This document shows positions 8,761 through 16,784 of a DNA stretch of 64,000 nucleotides, piece by piece. Positions within the stretch are counted from its first letter, which is position 1, and each line of letters starts with the position of its first letter. The stretch spans positions 62,001 to 126,000 of the forward strand of contig JBGVNW010000056.1 in assembly GCA_045125935.1 (NCBI GenBank). Reading direction: 5' to 3'. The stretch comes from CAG-877 sp045125935. Lineage in GTDB: Bacteria > Bacillota_I > Bacilli_A > RF39 > UBA660. The notes beneath the pieces are model-generated. The model was not told the origin of the DNA and made no database searches. It saw only the letters and a list, made by a program, of their open reading frames with translations. The translations under genes and the position numbers were made by a program.

Positions 8761-10320
8761 TTAATTGTTACTAAATTTATAATAAATATTTACTTCTCTA
8801 TCTTTCGATACTGTTATTTTTTCTATTAATTGAAACATTAGTTCTCTGTCTGGTTTTTGATTTAGAAATTTTTCTGCAAGTTGTTTGGAGTTTATACTAT
8901 TTAAATTTTTTTTGTTTTTTTGTTCTACCATCTTATCTAGTTTTTTATTTAAATCTTGTAATTCATTTTCTGTGTTTTTCGATAACATTATATATGTTTC
9001 TTCGCTAAGTATACCCTTAAATTTATCTTCGTACAAACATTTAATTTTTCTTTCTAATTCTCTTTTTTCTTGTTCTAATTGTTTTTGGTTGCTAAAATCT
9101 TCTTCTTGTTTTCGATATTGCTGTATTGTTTCTATGCCATCTATTATTTTACTTGTCTGAATTTTTCTACATTGAATTTCAATCAATTTTAGTATTTCTT
9201 TTTCAAGTATTTCATACGAAATAAAATGTGATGTACAGAACTTATTTTTTGCATTCCTAGTATATCTATTACAATTCATAGTGTAGTGAATTTTATTTTT
9301 GTTTCTTTTATCTATTCTTATTCCTAGTAGGCAACCACATTCTTCACAAAAGACTAGACCTTCTAATAATTGTTTTTCACGATCCGTTCTTAGATGTTTT
9401 CTTTTCTCAGGATGTGTATTTGCTAATTTATATTCTTCTTCAGTCACTATTGCTTGATGAGTGTTTTTTACTTCTATCCATTGACTCTTATCTAATACAA
9501 TTCTTTTTTTTGATTTATAATTCAATTTTGCTTGAACACCTTGAACCATATTTCCAGTATACATTTTATTTGCTAATATCTGATAAACTGAACTCGCTGT
9601 CCATACTTCTGGGTTTCTATACCTTTTTGCAATTTTTATATTTTTATAAATTATTGGTGTAATGGTATTTTCTTGATTTAATATATATGCTATTGTTTCA
9701 TTACTTTTATTTTCTAGTGCTAAATCAAAAATTCTGCGTACTATTGGAGCTGTTTTTTCATCAATTATTAGTTTATGTTTATTGTTTGGGTCTCTCTTAT
9801 ATCCAAAAGCAGTGCTGCTTCCTAAAAATAAGCCTTGTTTTTTTCTATCTCTTAATATTGATCTTATTTTTTTTGAGTTGTCTTTACTTTGCATATCATT
9901 AAAAAGTGCTTTAAATGGTGCTATGTCATTATTAGTACTGTCTATTGATGTATCTATATTATCTAATATTGAAACATATCTTACTTTCTTCATAGGAAAA
10001 TATTGTTCTAAGTAGTACCCACTTTGAATATAATCCCTTCCTAATCTAGACAAATCTTTAGTTATAACCATATTGATTTTCCCGTCTTCTATGTCTGAAA
10101 TCATTCTATTAAAAGAAGGTCTATCAAAAGTTGTTCCACTAAATCCATCATCAACATATTCTTTTGTTAATATTAAATTGTTATCTCTTATATATGATAA
10201 TAATAAACTTCGTTGATTCATTACACTTTCACTTTCAGATTCTCTTTGTTTTTTTTCATCTTCTTTTGATAATCTAATATATATTGCTACTTTATAATTG
10301 TTATTATCAATGTTTAACAT
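8761..10320 (-). CDS. Large serine recombinase (TnpX/TndX-like), element 1 integrase
   Basis: A 519-residue protein. The resolvase domain (about 8-160) has the nucleophile Ser18 in 'IYIRLSKED', plus 'DDGFSGTTFDRPSF' and 'VITKDLSRLGRDYIQSGYYLE'. The recombinase domain (about 165-300) contains 'FGYKRDP' and 'NKMYTGNMVQG'. A zinc ribbon follows (Cys pairs in 'VFCEECGCLLGI' and the later Cys residues near 'MNCNRYT'), then a coiled coil (about 400-450). The order and size match TnpX/TndX-type integrases, which cut at a central dinucleotide and act without host factors. The gene ends 26 bases inside attL1, the usual place for an integrase, and I infer that it uses the GG core seen there. Confidence 0.95.
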   Translation of the reverse strand: MLNIDNNNYKVAIYIRLSKEDEKKQRESESESVMNQRSLLLSYIRDNNLILTKEYVDDGFSGTTFDRPSFNRMISDIEDGKINMVITKDLSRLGRDYIQSGYYLEQYFPMKKVRYVSILDNIDTSIDSTNNDIAPFKALFNDMQSKDNSKKIRSILRDRKKQGLFLGSSTAFGYKRDPNNKHKLIIDEKTAPIVRRIFDLALENKSNETIAYILNQENTITPIIYKNIKIAKRYRNPEVWTASSVYQILANKMYTGNMVQGVQAKLNYKSKKRIVLDKSQWIEVKNTHQAIVTEEEYKLANTHPEKRKHLRTDREKQLLEGLVFCEECGCLLGIRIDKRNKNKIHYTMNCNRYTRNAKNKFCTSHFISYEILEKEILKLIEIQCRKIQTSKIIDGIETIQQYRKQEEDFSNQKQLEQEKRELERKIKCLYEDKFKGILSEETYIMLSKNTENELQDLNKKLDKMVEQKNKKNLNSINSKQLAEKFLNQKPDRELMFQLIEKITVSKDREVNIYYKFSNN

Positions 10321-10365
10321 TATTCTCCTTTCTGCATAACATTTTAAGTTAGCTTAATCTTACCA

Positions 10366-10470
10366 TTACTTTTTAGATTCTAAAAATCTACAAAAATATA
10401 CTTTGATATATTCGAGCATTATATTTTCAATACTTTTATTTGTATTTGAAAAATGTTCTTTAAATATCAT
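10366..10470 (-). CDS. 34-residue protein encoded just upstream of the element 1 integrase
   Basis: ATG 10470 is preceded by GGAGGG with 5-base spacing and opens a 34-codon frame rich in charged residues (it includes 'NTNKSIENIMLEYIKVYF'). It ends 45 bases before the integrase start. Small ORFs in this position are common in Gram-positive serine-integrase elements and may be accessory or directionality factors, but I recognise no family. The good ribosome site is the main evidence. Confidence 0.5.
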   Translation of the reverse strand: MIFKEHFSNTNKSIENIMLEYIKVYFCRFLESKK

Positions 10471-10483
10471 AAAGCCCTCCTTT

Positions 10484-10669
10484 TTATTTATTGAGGTTTT
10501 TAATTCTGATTGTAACTTTTGGTTTTTCTTTATTCATTTCTTCTATATCTAGTAATTTACTATTTATTATTGTATCTTTTACTATTCTGTTGGCTTCTCT
10601 TCTATTTTTTGCCTCTACTTCCATTTTATTTATTTGTGTTCGTTTTATTAACACTTCATATTTATTCAT
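10484..10669 (-). CDS. Small basic hypothetical protein (61 aa)
   Basis: The start is set at ATG 10669, where TGGAGG lies 5 bases upstream; an in-frame ATG 21 bases earlier lacks a site. It encodes a short basic alpha/beta protein ('YEVLIKRTQINKMEVEAKNRREANRIVKD'), resembling small ORFs found between leader and integrase in conjugative elements. It lies 13 bases before the 34-residue ORF and heads the leader-controlled unit that runs into the recombinase. Function unknown. Confidence 0.6.
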   Translation of the reverse strand: MNKYEVLIKRTQINKMEVEAKNRREANRIVKDTIINSKLLDIEEMNKEKPKVTIRIKNLNK

Positions 10670-10695
10670 TTTTCCTCCATTATATTTCAAATTGT

Positions 10696-10973
10696 TTGAG
10701 CGATATTTTTCCTATCTCCTCACTCAAGGAATTTATCAAACGACTAGCTGCTTACTAGTTCCATAAGTCATTGCCTCTTTGTGGAACACACAAAGCCGCT
10801 CCCATTGTTTTATTCTATGGCTAAGCGGAAGTATCATTATCACTATTACTTATCATCGCAATATTAGAAGCAATCTAATTTTATAGTCAGATATTTATCG
10901 CAAGCGTATCTACTAATGTGCTCCAAGTAATAGAATTGTGTTTGATAAATGAACATTAAATTTTCAAAGAACA
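10696..10973 (-). ncRNA. Long structured 5' leader with boxA-like motif and possible leader peptide
   Basis: About 280 bases precede the small ORF at 10669. From upstream to downstream on the minus strand: the motif TGTTCTTTGAAAATTTA (10973-10957), identical at 17 positions to one in element 2; stems 10824-10828/10796-10800, 10789-10795/10777-10783 and 10755-10759/10743-10747; and an 8-bp stem 10720-10727/10696-10703 with one G-U pair. A possible 11-codon leader ORF (10771-10736, MTYGTSKQLVV) has AGAGG upstream and ends between the stems. The motif resembles rRNA boxA antitermination sites of Firmicutes. This may be a processive-antitermination or attenuation leader; I recognise no Rfam family. 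Confidence 0.5.
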
Positions 10974-10983
10974 TCCATTTACT

Positions 10984-11015
10984 AAAAATGGTGAGAGTTT
11001 TTTTGCTCTCACCAT
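10984..11015 (-). terminator. Terminator downstream of the sigma-like gene
   Basis: A perfect 10-bp stem (10988-10997 with 11006-11015) is followed on the minus strand by TTTTTA. It sits between the sigma-like gene and the boxA-like leader, so transcripts that enter the leader from upstream must read through it. Confidence 0.8.
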
Positions 11016-11044
11016 ATACCTGACTAAAACTTAATTTGTGTAGT

Positions 11045-11536
11045 CTATTTTTTCATTTTTTTAATTATTTTTTCTAAAGCAATATCCACACTAAATTTTA
11101 CAGCTCTTTTTGTGCATTTTTCTTCTCTTGCTATTTGTTCAAACGATTTATCTTCATAATAATACTTTTTTAATCGTCTTTTCTGAATTTCTGGTAGTTC
11201 ATCAATATATTTTTTTAATCTTTCATTTATAATATTTTGCTCTGCAATTTCTTCTATTGAGGATGTGTTGTTCATCAAACTGTGAAAAATAATAATTTCT
11301 GATTCTTCCGTATTATCCATAATTCTATAATCTCTGTGTAAATCATCTTTATTCATTTGTGATAAATCATGTAATTCAAATTCATTAAATGCATTATAAA
11401 CTTCTATACTAATTTCAACATCTAGTAGCTTTCCTCTGCTGTCCTTAAATGATACACTATATTTATTACTCGATTCATCGCTATATAGCGTGTAAGGATT
11501 ATCTTTGCTTTTTCTTCTTTTTGGACGTGTTCCCAT
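11045..11536 (-). CDS. Sigma-70 region 4-like transcription factor
   Basis: I chose ATG 11536, preceded by TTGGAGG, rather than the longer frame to 11623 that lacks a site. This gives 163 residues. The N-terminal half is basic and then beta-rich ('NPYTLYSDESSNKYSVSFKDSRG'). The C-terminal 60 residues form a sigma region 4 helix-turn-helix: 'LPEIQKRRLKKYYYEDKSFEQIAREEKCTKRAVKFSVDIALEKI'. Region 2 is absent. Such short sigma-like proteins are regular members of Tn1549-like elements, where they are thought to control transfer or excision genes. The gene reads into the boxA-like leader and the integrase. Confidence 0.8.
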   Translation of the reverse strand: MGTRPKRRKSKDNPYTLYSDESSNKYSVSFKDSRGKLLDVEISIEVYNAFNEFELHDLSQMNKDDLHRDYRIMDNTEESEIIIFHSLMNNTSSIEEIAEQNIINERLKKYIDELPEIQKRRLKKYYYEDKSFEQIAREEKCTKRAVKFSVDIALEKIIKKMKK

Positions 11537-11611
11537 TTTATTTCCTCCAATCAATTTTTTTGATTGGAGATTTGGAGGGGCTCTACATTTGATACTCAGT
11601 TTTTTAGCAAC

Positions 11612-11654
11612 AAAAAAAGTCAAATTTATTCTTAAATAAAATAAATTTGACTTT
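11612..11654 (-). terminator. Strong hairpin terminator upstream of the sigma-like gene
   Basis: A 15-bp perfect stem (11616-11630 with 11640-11654) has a run of seven A at 11612-11618, i.e. a T tail for minus-strand transcripts coming from the gene-poor region and exporter cassette. Confidence 0.75.
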
Positions 11655-12367
11655 GTTATCGGTTAATTTGATGATTGTATATATAATTAATATATTGAAC
11701 ATAAGCACCGTACCAATTTTTAACAATGCTAAAAATTGTTAGAAGGTACTGCTTAATATCTAACTTCAAAATAAAATATGGGAATACTGTATTACAACAA
11801 TTCTGTAAACAGAGTGCTATCCCCCTTTAGCACTGCCTTTGTGAATTATTATACTATTATTTCCATATTTTTCCAGTAAAAGTATATTGTGTCTTGATTT
11901 TTTAAATTTTAAATTTATTGTAGATAAATTTAAAATTTCCCATAACCTTCCTGTTGTCTTGTTTTTTTATATTATAGTTTTGTGTTATTGGTACTTTTAA
12001 TAGTACTTCTTTTATTTTCTGAATAATTTATTTTATATGCTTTGTATGTAAGAATGATGTTTAGTTTTTGTAAGTTCATCATATTATGTATTATCATTCT
12101 TTTTATATTTTCATAGTAAAGATTACTAAGTAATTGATAATAACAATTATTTAATTGTATTTAAACAGTAATTATTTTATTTATATATTCTAATTTTGAT
12201 TTACATTTTGTGTTCAATAACTGCGTATGTGATTTTATTATATCTTCTATGTTTTTTGTATTTTTAGACAATACATACTTTATTTTGATAGTCTGCTATA
12301 CGATGTAGATATTATGTAAGAACTGTCTTCTAATACATGATTCAAATTTTCCCTTTCAAAAATTACA

Positions 12368-12484
12368 TTATATATTAATAAAAAACGACTCTAAAAATAT
12401 AATTAATTTATTTATTTGTTTTTTATTAAGAATTACATTCTGAGTTTTTAGATTATTAAGTGTATTATTTATATCATCGTTCAT
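12368..12484 (-). CDS. Possible 38-residue ORF
   Basis: ATG 12484 follows GGGGAAG at 5 bases and opens a 38-codon helical, Asn/Leu-rich frame containing 'NVILNKKQINKLIIFLESFF'. It lies just downstream (minus strand) of the 12509-12542 hairpin. No family is recognised; in such AT-rich DNA it could be chance or a decayed gene. Confidence 0.25.
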   Translation of the reverse strand: MNDDINNTLNNLKTQNVILNKKQINKLIIFLESFFINI

Positions 12485-12508
12485 TTGTACTTCCCCGCTC
12501 TCAAAGTA

Positions 12509-12542
12509 AAACAGCAATACAAAACAATTTGTATTGCTGTTT
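12509..12542 (-). terminator. 15-bp perfect hairpin, probable terminator of the exporter cassette
   Basis: The stem 12509-12523 pairs perfectly with 12528-12542 around a 4-base loop. On the minus strand TTTTA follows. It lies about 430 bases beyond the last exporter gene (12969). Confidence 0.55.
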
Positions 12543-12968
12543 ATGAGTAATTTAACTTATTTTTTATTACAGCATCATGTGCAGACTAAAACTAAATCAA
12601 TGGATATTCGACTATATTTTTTTGTTATATGCTATATTGAAAGCGAAATATTTGAATGTTATTTAAAGAAGCAATCAGTAAAGGCATTTTACAGTTATGT
12701 GATAAAAATAATATAATATCTAAATAGACTTGACTAACTATAAACTATACCATCCACTACTTTCAAAGATACAATTAATAATAGAGTTAATAATTCTAGT
12801 ACAGTTGTTATCTATAAAATATATATAACTTTGAATATGAATCTAATTTTTTACACGAATTTATTCTTATCAGAACTTGATAATTAATCCTATAAACAAG
12901 CATTTATAATGAACATAATTACAATAGCGAAAAAACATTATGTTCATTAAATTATAGAAAATTAATGA

Positions 12969-13652
12969 CTAATTATTTTTACAGTATGTATCATAAAATT
13001 TCGATGGTAAAAATAATTTTATATTAATTATAATCAATATAAAAATAGAAATAATATAAACAGAAAATGATATAGTAGATAAATTTTTAAACAACGATGC
13101 AAATATTATAAAAATTGGAATCAAACTTAACAATTTTTTACTATTATTTAAACTAAACAAATTTAATGACAAAATAACTAATAATAGCATATTGATAGTA
13201 AACATCAAATCAATAGCCATAATATAAATATAACTTGTAAATTCAATACTGGATTCAAATAATACAAAACAAGACAATACTACTAAATTAAGTATTACTC
13301 TCATTATAAAGATATAAAATATAAAATTTGTTATTTCAAGCAACATCCATTTTTTTTTATTTATTCTGATCATTATATATTCAATAGTGTTATTTATGCT
13401 ATCAACAAACACCTTAACAATAAGATATATTGTAATTAAATATGTCATTGCTTTTATTAAAATATCAAAAATATTTGCTTCGTTTATACTACCCAAACCT
13501 AAAATATAAGAATATCGTTTTAAATCAAAATATGCTATAGCACTTCCATTTATGAAGATATATGTAAAAATAAATAGTAACTGCATTAAATAAAATTTTA
13601 ATATACTACTTTTAAATTGCATTTTGTTTTTCAAAAATAAATATTTCATCAA
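12969..13652 (-). CDS. ABC-2 type membrane protein (exporter permease subunit)
   Basis: A 227-residue, extremely hydrophobic protein with about six membrane helices and few charged residues except at the N-terminus ('KYLFLKNKMQFKSS'). It has no recognisable signature motif. It lies 5 bases after another membrane gene and downstream of an ABC ATPase in the same operon, so it most likely forms part of the transmembrane channel. Codon choice is even more A/T-biased than in the conjugation genes, which suggests a separate origin for this cassette. Confidence 0.6.
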   Translation of the reverse strand: MMKYLFLKNKMQFKSSILKFYLMQLLFIFTYIFINGSAIAYFDLKRYSYILGLGSINEANIFDILIKAMTYLITIYLIVKVFVDSINNTIEYIMIRINKKKWMLLEITNFIFYIFIMRVILNLVVLSCFVLFESSIEFTSYIYIMAIDLMFTINMLLLVILSLNLFSLNNSKKLLSLIPIFIIFASLFKNLSTISFSVYIISIFILIIINIKLFLPSKFYDTYCKNN

Positions 13653-13657
13653 AACAC

Positions 13658-14416
13658 CTACTCATCAATTTTTATTTTATTAAATTTAATTAATAAATAT
13701 ATAAATAAAGCAAGTAATAAAAATAATAAACATATAAATATTATTGTATGAGATACTTCTAAATTAAAAGAAGCAAATTGAGCAGAAGTTAGATAATATT
13801 TAAAATTCAAACTCTTAATTGAAAAGTGACTAATTATATTTGATGATATGGGATGGCAATAATAAAGAGCCAAAATTATCAAGTAATATACATATCCAAT
13901 TATTTTACCCCCAAATTTATGTGCACAAATACCTATCAGCGACAGAATATTAATAATTATAAAATATTTTACTATGGTAAAGATACTATATGTTACATAT
14001 GATATATTATAATATTCAACATTTGAAAAGGTCATTAATCCAAAATATTTAAATGTAACAAATAATATTCCAATGACAATTGCTGATAAAAAGATTATAA
14101 AATTACCGATGGATATAGAAATTAAAAGTCTTTTTAAATAATCTATTTTATCATTAAATCGCAGTAGGGTCGAATAATCTTTATCAAATGATTCAAGAAA
14201 TATACAAGACGATACAAATACTATACTAATTAGTGGAAATAAAAATATTGAACTACTGATATAATTGAATAGAGCCTCAGAATAAGATATACTTGGTAAA
14301 ATATTAAAAAAGCTAAAAAAACATGCCGAAAATATGGTTAAAAATATGATTTTAAATTTTTCCATATCTAAAATATACTTCACTCGAGAGAAATTAATTT
14401 TTATGCTATTTAACAT
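13658..14416 (-). CDS. ABC-2 type membrane protein (exporter permease subunit)
   Basis: A 252-residue protein with about six predicted membrane helices. Its start overlaps the end of the ATPase gene by 11 bases, which implies coupled synthesis. The layout (N-terminal cytoplasmic segment, helix pair, extracytoplasmic loop, four helices) is that of ABC-2 permeases of the BcrB/lantibiotic-immunity kind. No sequence motif fixes the substrate; the secreted-protein gene at the head of the operon is the best clue. Confidence 0.6.
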   Translation of the reverse strand: MLNSIKINFSRVKYILDMEKFKIIFLTIFSACFFSFFNILPSISYSEALFNYISSSIFLFPLISIVFVSSCIFLESFDKDYSTLLRFNDKIDYLKRLLISISIGNFIIFLSAIVIGILFVTFKYFGLMTFSNVEYYNISYVTYSIFTIVKYFIIINILSLIGICAHKFGGKIIGYVYYLIILALYYCHPISSNIISHFSIKSLNFKYYLTSAQFASFNLEVSHTIIFICLLFLLLALFIYLLIKFNKIKIDE

Positions 14417-15047
14417 TGTATTTTCTCAATTTACCAGACTCAAACATATATGTTTCATCCGCTAATTCCTTAATATCATCTTTAATATGACTCGTTATTA
14501 TTATTATTTTATCTTCTTTTTTCATTTCTCTAAGTAATTTTTTTATCTTTTTTACTGAAACTTCATCGATTCCACTAAAAGCCTCGTCTAAAATTATAAC
14601 TTGTGGATTTTCCATAATCACTTGTGCTATGCCCAATTTTTGCTTCATTCCTAAAGAATATTCACCATATTTTTTATCTTTTTCTTGAAATAAGAAACAT
14701 TTTTTTAGAGCTTTAAATATATCATTATCAGATATCTTATTTTGAATAGATGCTAATAATCTTAAATTTTCGTATCCTGTCAAATTCGGAATAAAATTAG
14801 GTCCTTCTATTAATGCCCGTGTGTCCTTTGGAAATGAATTTGCCTTGATATAGTCAAAACCATCTTGTAAAATACAGCCATCTGTAGGTATATAAAAAGC
14901 ACATAACATCTTTAAAAATACACTTTTACCTGAACCATTTGGTCCGATTATTCCATATATTTTTCCAGATTCAAAAGTGATGTTAACATTTTCAACAACT
15001 GTTACCTTTTTAAACTTTTTTGTTAAATTTTTAACTTCAATCCTCAT
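14406..15047 (-). CDS. ABC transporter ATPase, BcrA/bacteriocin-immunity type
   Basis: A 213-residue nucleotide-binding subunit with Walker A 'GPNGSGKS' near residue 38, signature 'YSLGMKQKLGIA' near residue 128, Walker B 'VIILDEAFSGID' and the switch His in 'IIITSHIKDD'. The short length and LGMKQKL signature are those of the drug/bacteriocin self-protection exporters (BcrA, LanF type). The start at ATG 15047 has AGGGAG upstream. It pairs with the two membrane proteins downstream and possibly the 315-residue protein upstream. Confidence 0.85.
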   Translation of the reverse strand: MRIEVKNLTKKFKKVTVVENVNITFESGKIYGIIGPNGSGKSVFLKMLCAFYIPTDGCILQDGFDYIKANSFPKDTRALIEGPNFIPNLTGYENLRLLASIQNKISDNDIFKALKKCFLFQEKDKKYGEYSLGMKQKLGIAQVIMENPQVIILDEAFSGIDEVSVKKIKKLLREMKKEDKIIIITSHIKDDIKELADETYMFESGKLRKYNVK

Positions 15048-15055
15048 ATTTCTCC

Positions 15056-16003
15056 CTATCTTTCACACATATTAATTAATTGTTCTTTATTGGCATAAGA
15101 ACGTACTGCTATAAATAGAGTTACAATAAACAGTACTATATTAAATCCCAGGTGTACATACATATTATCAATACCACTCCAAGTATATAAATTCATTAAA
15201 TTGAAATTGTCTGGATTAATTTCAAAATAATAATTACCTATATTACCAAATACTATAATACTAAAACACCATATAAAAAAAATAAATAGTTCGCTCTCTA
15301 ATAAGGCAATAATAAAATTCTTAGTTCTACTTTGTACTATTAGGCCTATGTTTATATACAATCCCATTCCTAAAAATAATGTTAGAAAATAAATAAAAGG
15401 AAATGCTTTATTGTCAATGAATAATAAATTTGGTAGCACATAATTAAATCCAATATCTGCCGCAGGATTCATATTTCCTCCTGAAACAATAAAGGAAATT
15501 AAAAATGTTATCGCTATAATAATTGGAATAAAAAATATATTTTTATATGCTGTCTTAAATATATATTTTATGTATTGCCTGTAATTTTCACGTAAACAAT
15601 AATTAGTGATTACCTTATTTTTAAATTCTCTTGATATTATATATACAAAAGGAAAAATCACTATTATTGGAATGAAAACTGGAAATAAAAAGCTTTCTTC
15701 AATAAAAAATTCATCAAATGTATTATAGGTACTATTAGGCGGACTTCCGTATGAAACATATTTATTACACTCATCATCATTTAAATCAAAATCTTTATTT
15801 TTCTTTATAAGTTTCTCTTTCTCTGATTGAGTCGCTGAAGATAAATAAGTTTCACAAAGAGAGTACTGCTTATTTTCCCAAGACTGACCTTCTTTAGTGT
15901 CTTTTACTAATTTTCCCCAGCAAAGGACATAGTATATTATAAAAAGAACACACATAATTGCAACCAATTTACTACTAAAAATTAGATATTTTTTATATTT
16001 CAT
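15056..16003 (-). CDS. Membrane protein of the exporter cassette (ABC-2 permease-like)
   Basis: A 315-residue protein. A first membrane helix (8-30) is followed by an extracytoplasmic segment of about 75 residues with two Cys ('YSLCETYL' and 'NDDECNKYV'), then five more membrane helices. AGGAGA precedes ATG 16003. This looks like an ABC-2 permease with a large outside loop, which could contact the secreted protein encoded just upstream. It lies 53 bases after that gene and 8 before the ATPase gene. Confidence 0.6.
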   Translation of the reverse strand: MKYKKYLIFSSKLVAIMCVLFIIYYVLCWGKLVKDTKEGQSWENKQYSLCETYLSSATQSEKEKLIKKNKDFDLNDDECNKYVSYGSPPNSTYNTFDEFFIEESFLFPVFIPIIVIFPFVYIISREFKNKVITNYCLRENYRQYIKYIFKTAYKNIFFIPIIIAITFLISFIVSGGNMNPAADIGFNYVLPNLLFIDNKAFPFIYFLTLFLGMGLYINIGLIVQSRTKNFIIALLESELFIFFIWCFSIIVFGNIGNYYFEINPDNFNLMNLYTWSGIDNMYVHLGFNIVLFIVTLFIAVRSYANKEQLINMCER

Positions 16004-16056
16004 AAACTTTTCTCCTATTAAAGTAATAGAAATTATATTTCGCCTATTTTTTTAAT

Positions 16057-16458
16057 TTATTGGTCTAAATACCAAACACCACTGTGTCCAGCAGTGCATG
16101 GACTAAAAACGTCATTTCTTATATATAAATTGTAAGCGTCAGCAGTATGAGTGCTGCCAGGATTATTTGACCAACTGCTAGTTGCACTATCAGAAACTTT
16201 TATCCAAGCTGATTCTCCACCTCTTTCAGATTCAACCATAACTTCAATTGTGTTACGATTGGAAGTACAACTATTTACTGTTCCTAAATTATAGTATGCC
16301 TGTGGACCAGAGCTTGTTTTTGTTTTGGGTCCTAATTGAGTTTCACCACTTAGTGCTTTTAATGTAATACTATAGTGGCCAGTAGTTGCAAAAGCTGAAA
16401 TACCTGTTGCCAAAATTGTGACTATTAATATTCCTAAAGTCAATTTAACATATTTCAT
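16057..16458 (-). CDS. Small secreted protein, bacteriocin-like or partner of the ABC exporter
   Basis: A 133-residue precursor with a clear Sec signal peptide (residues 3-23, 'ISAFATTG' at the cleavage region). The mature part is about 108 residues, polar and Ser/Thr/Asn/Gly-rich, with exactly two Cys ('VNSCTSN' and 'FSPCTAG') that could form a disulfide. It ends 'SGVWYLDQ'. It heads an operon with an ABC exporter and has its own regulated-looking promoter. Small secreted proteins in this setting are often antimicrobial peptides or regulators with transporter-based immunity. It recalls the DUF2712-type secreted families, but I could not confirm that. Confidence 0.55.
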   Translation of the reverse strand: MKYVKLTLGILIVTILATGISAFATTGHYSITLKALSGETQLGPKTKTSSGPQAYYNLGTVNSCTSNRNTIEVMVESERGGESAWIKVSDSATSSWSNNPGSTHTADAYNLYIRNDVFSPCTAGHSGVWYLDQ

Positions 16459-16508
16459 TATTTTTCAACATCCTTTCACTTAGCGAGAATATAATTTCTA
16501 TTAACTCT

Positions 16509-16570
16509 CGTATATCATATTTTTTCTGCAATGTCAATATTTTCCTAGATATAATATTTTCCTAGATATA
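16509..16570 (-). promoter_or_regulatory. Promoter of the exporter cassette with tandem 17-bp operator repeats
   Basis: On the minus strand a perfect TTGACA (16532-16537) is spaced 17 bases from TATACG (16509-16514). Directly upstream of, and touching, the -35 box lie two perfect tandem copies of a 17-base unit (16537-16553 and 16554-16570, core TATCTAGGAAAATAT on the minus strand). Tandem direct repeats abutting -35 are typical of response-regulator activator sites. No regulator gene is in the cassette. The rest of the 16459-16784 gap shows nothing clear. Confidence 0.6.
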
Positions 16571-16784
16571 ATACTTGTGAATAAAGGAAATAAGAAGCAA
16601 TGCGTAAGAATTTTTTTGACAATTTATAATGAAGAAATAATATTTTACAATAACTTTATTTTGTATAATATTGTTTTAAAAGGATGTTTTAAGTTTTTTG
16701 CTAAAATATCTAAAAAATCAAATTTATAATTTTATTCTAATGATTCTGCTTCTTATTTTTAATCCATAATTATATACGTTTTAG

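Larger units (their letters stand above)
11655..12968. other. Gene-poor, very AT-rich stretch with hairpins
   Basis: No convincing gene is seen over 1.3 kb. It holds a hairpin at 11710-11749 (GTACC/GGTAC outer stem with an inner 7-bp stem), a small stem around 11810-11840, and a perfect 15-bp stem at 12509-12523/12528-12542, probably a terminator. Several short minus-strand frames lie between 12161 and 12484 in alternating registers, as if a small gene had decayed. The block borders the equally AT-rich exporter cassette and may mark its insertion edge. Confidence 0.5.

Noticed and set aside
12161..12370. Chain of minus-strand fragments that looked like one frameshifted gene
   Set aside because: Careful reading showed more than one frame change and internal stops (near 12296 and 12280), so a single gene cannot be supported.
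12534..12716. 60-codon plus-strand frame
   Set aside because: It starts inside a 15-bp hairpin, has no ribosome site, and its composition is what AT-rich DNA gives by chance.
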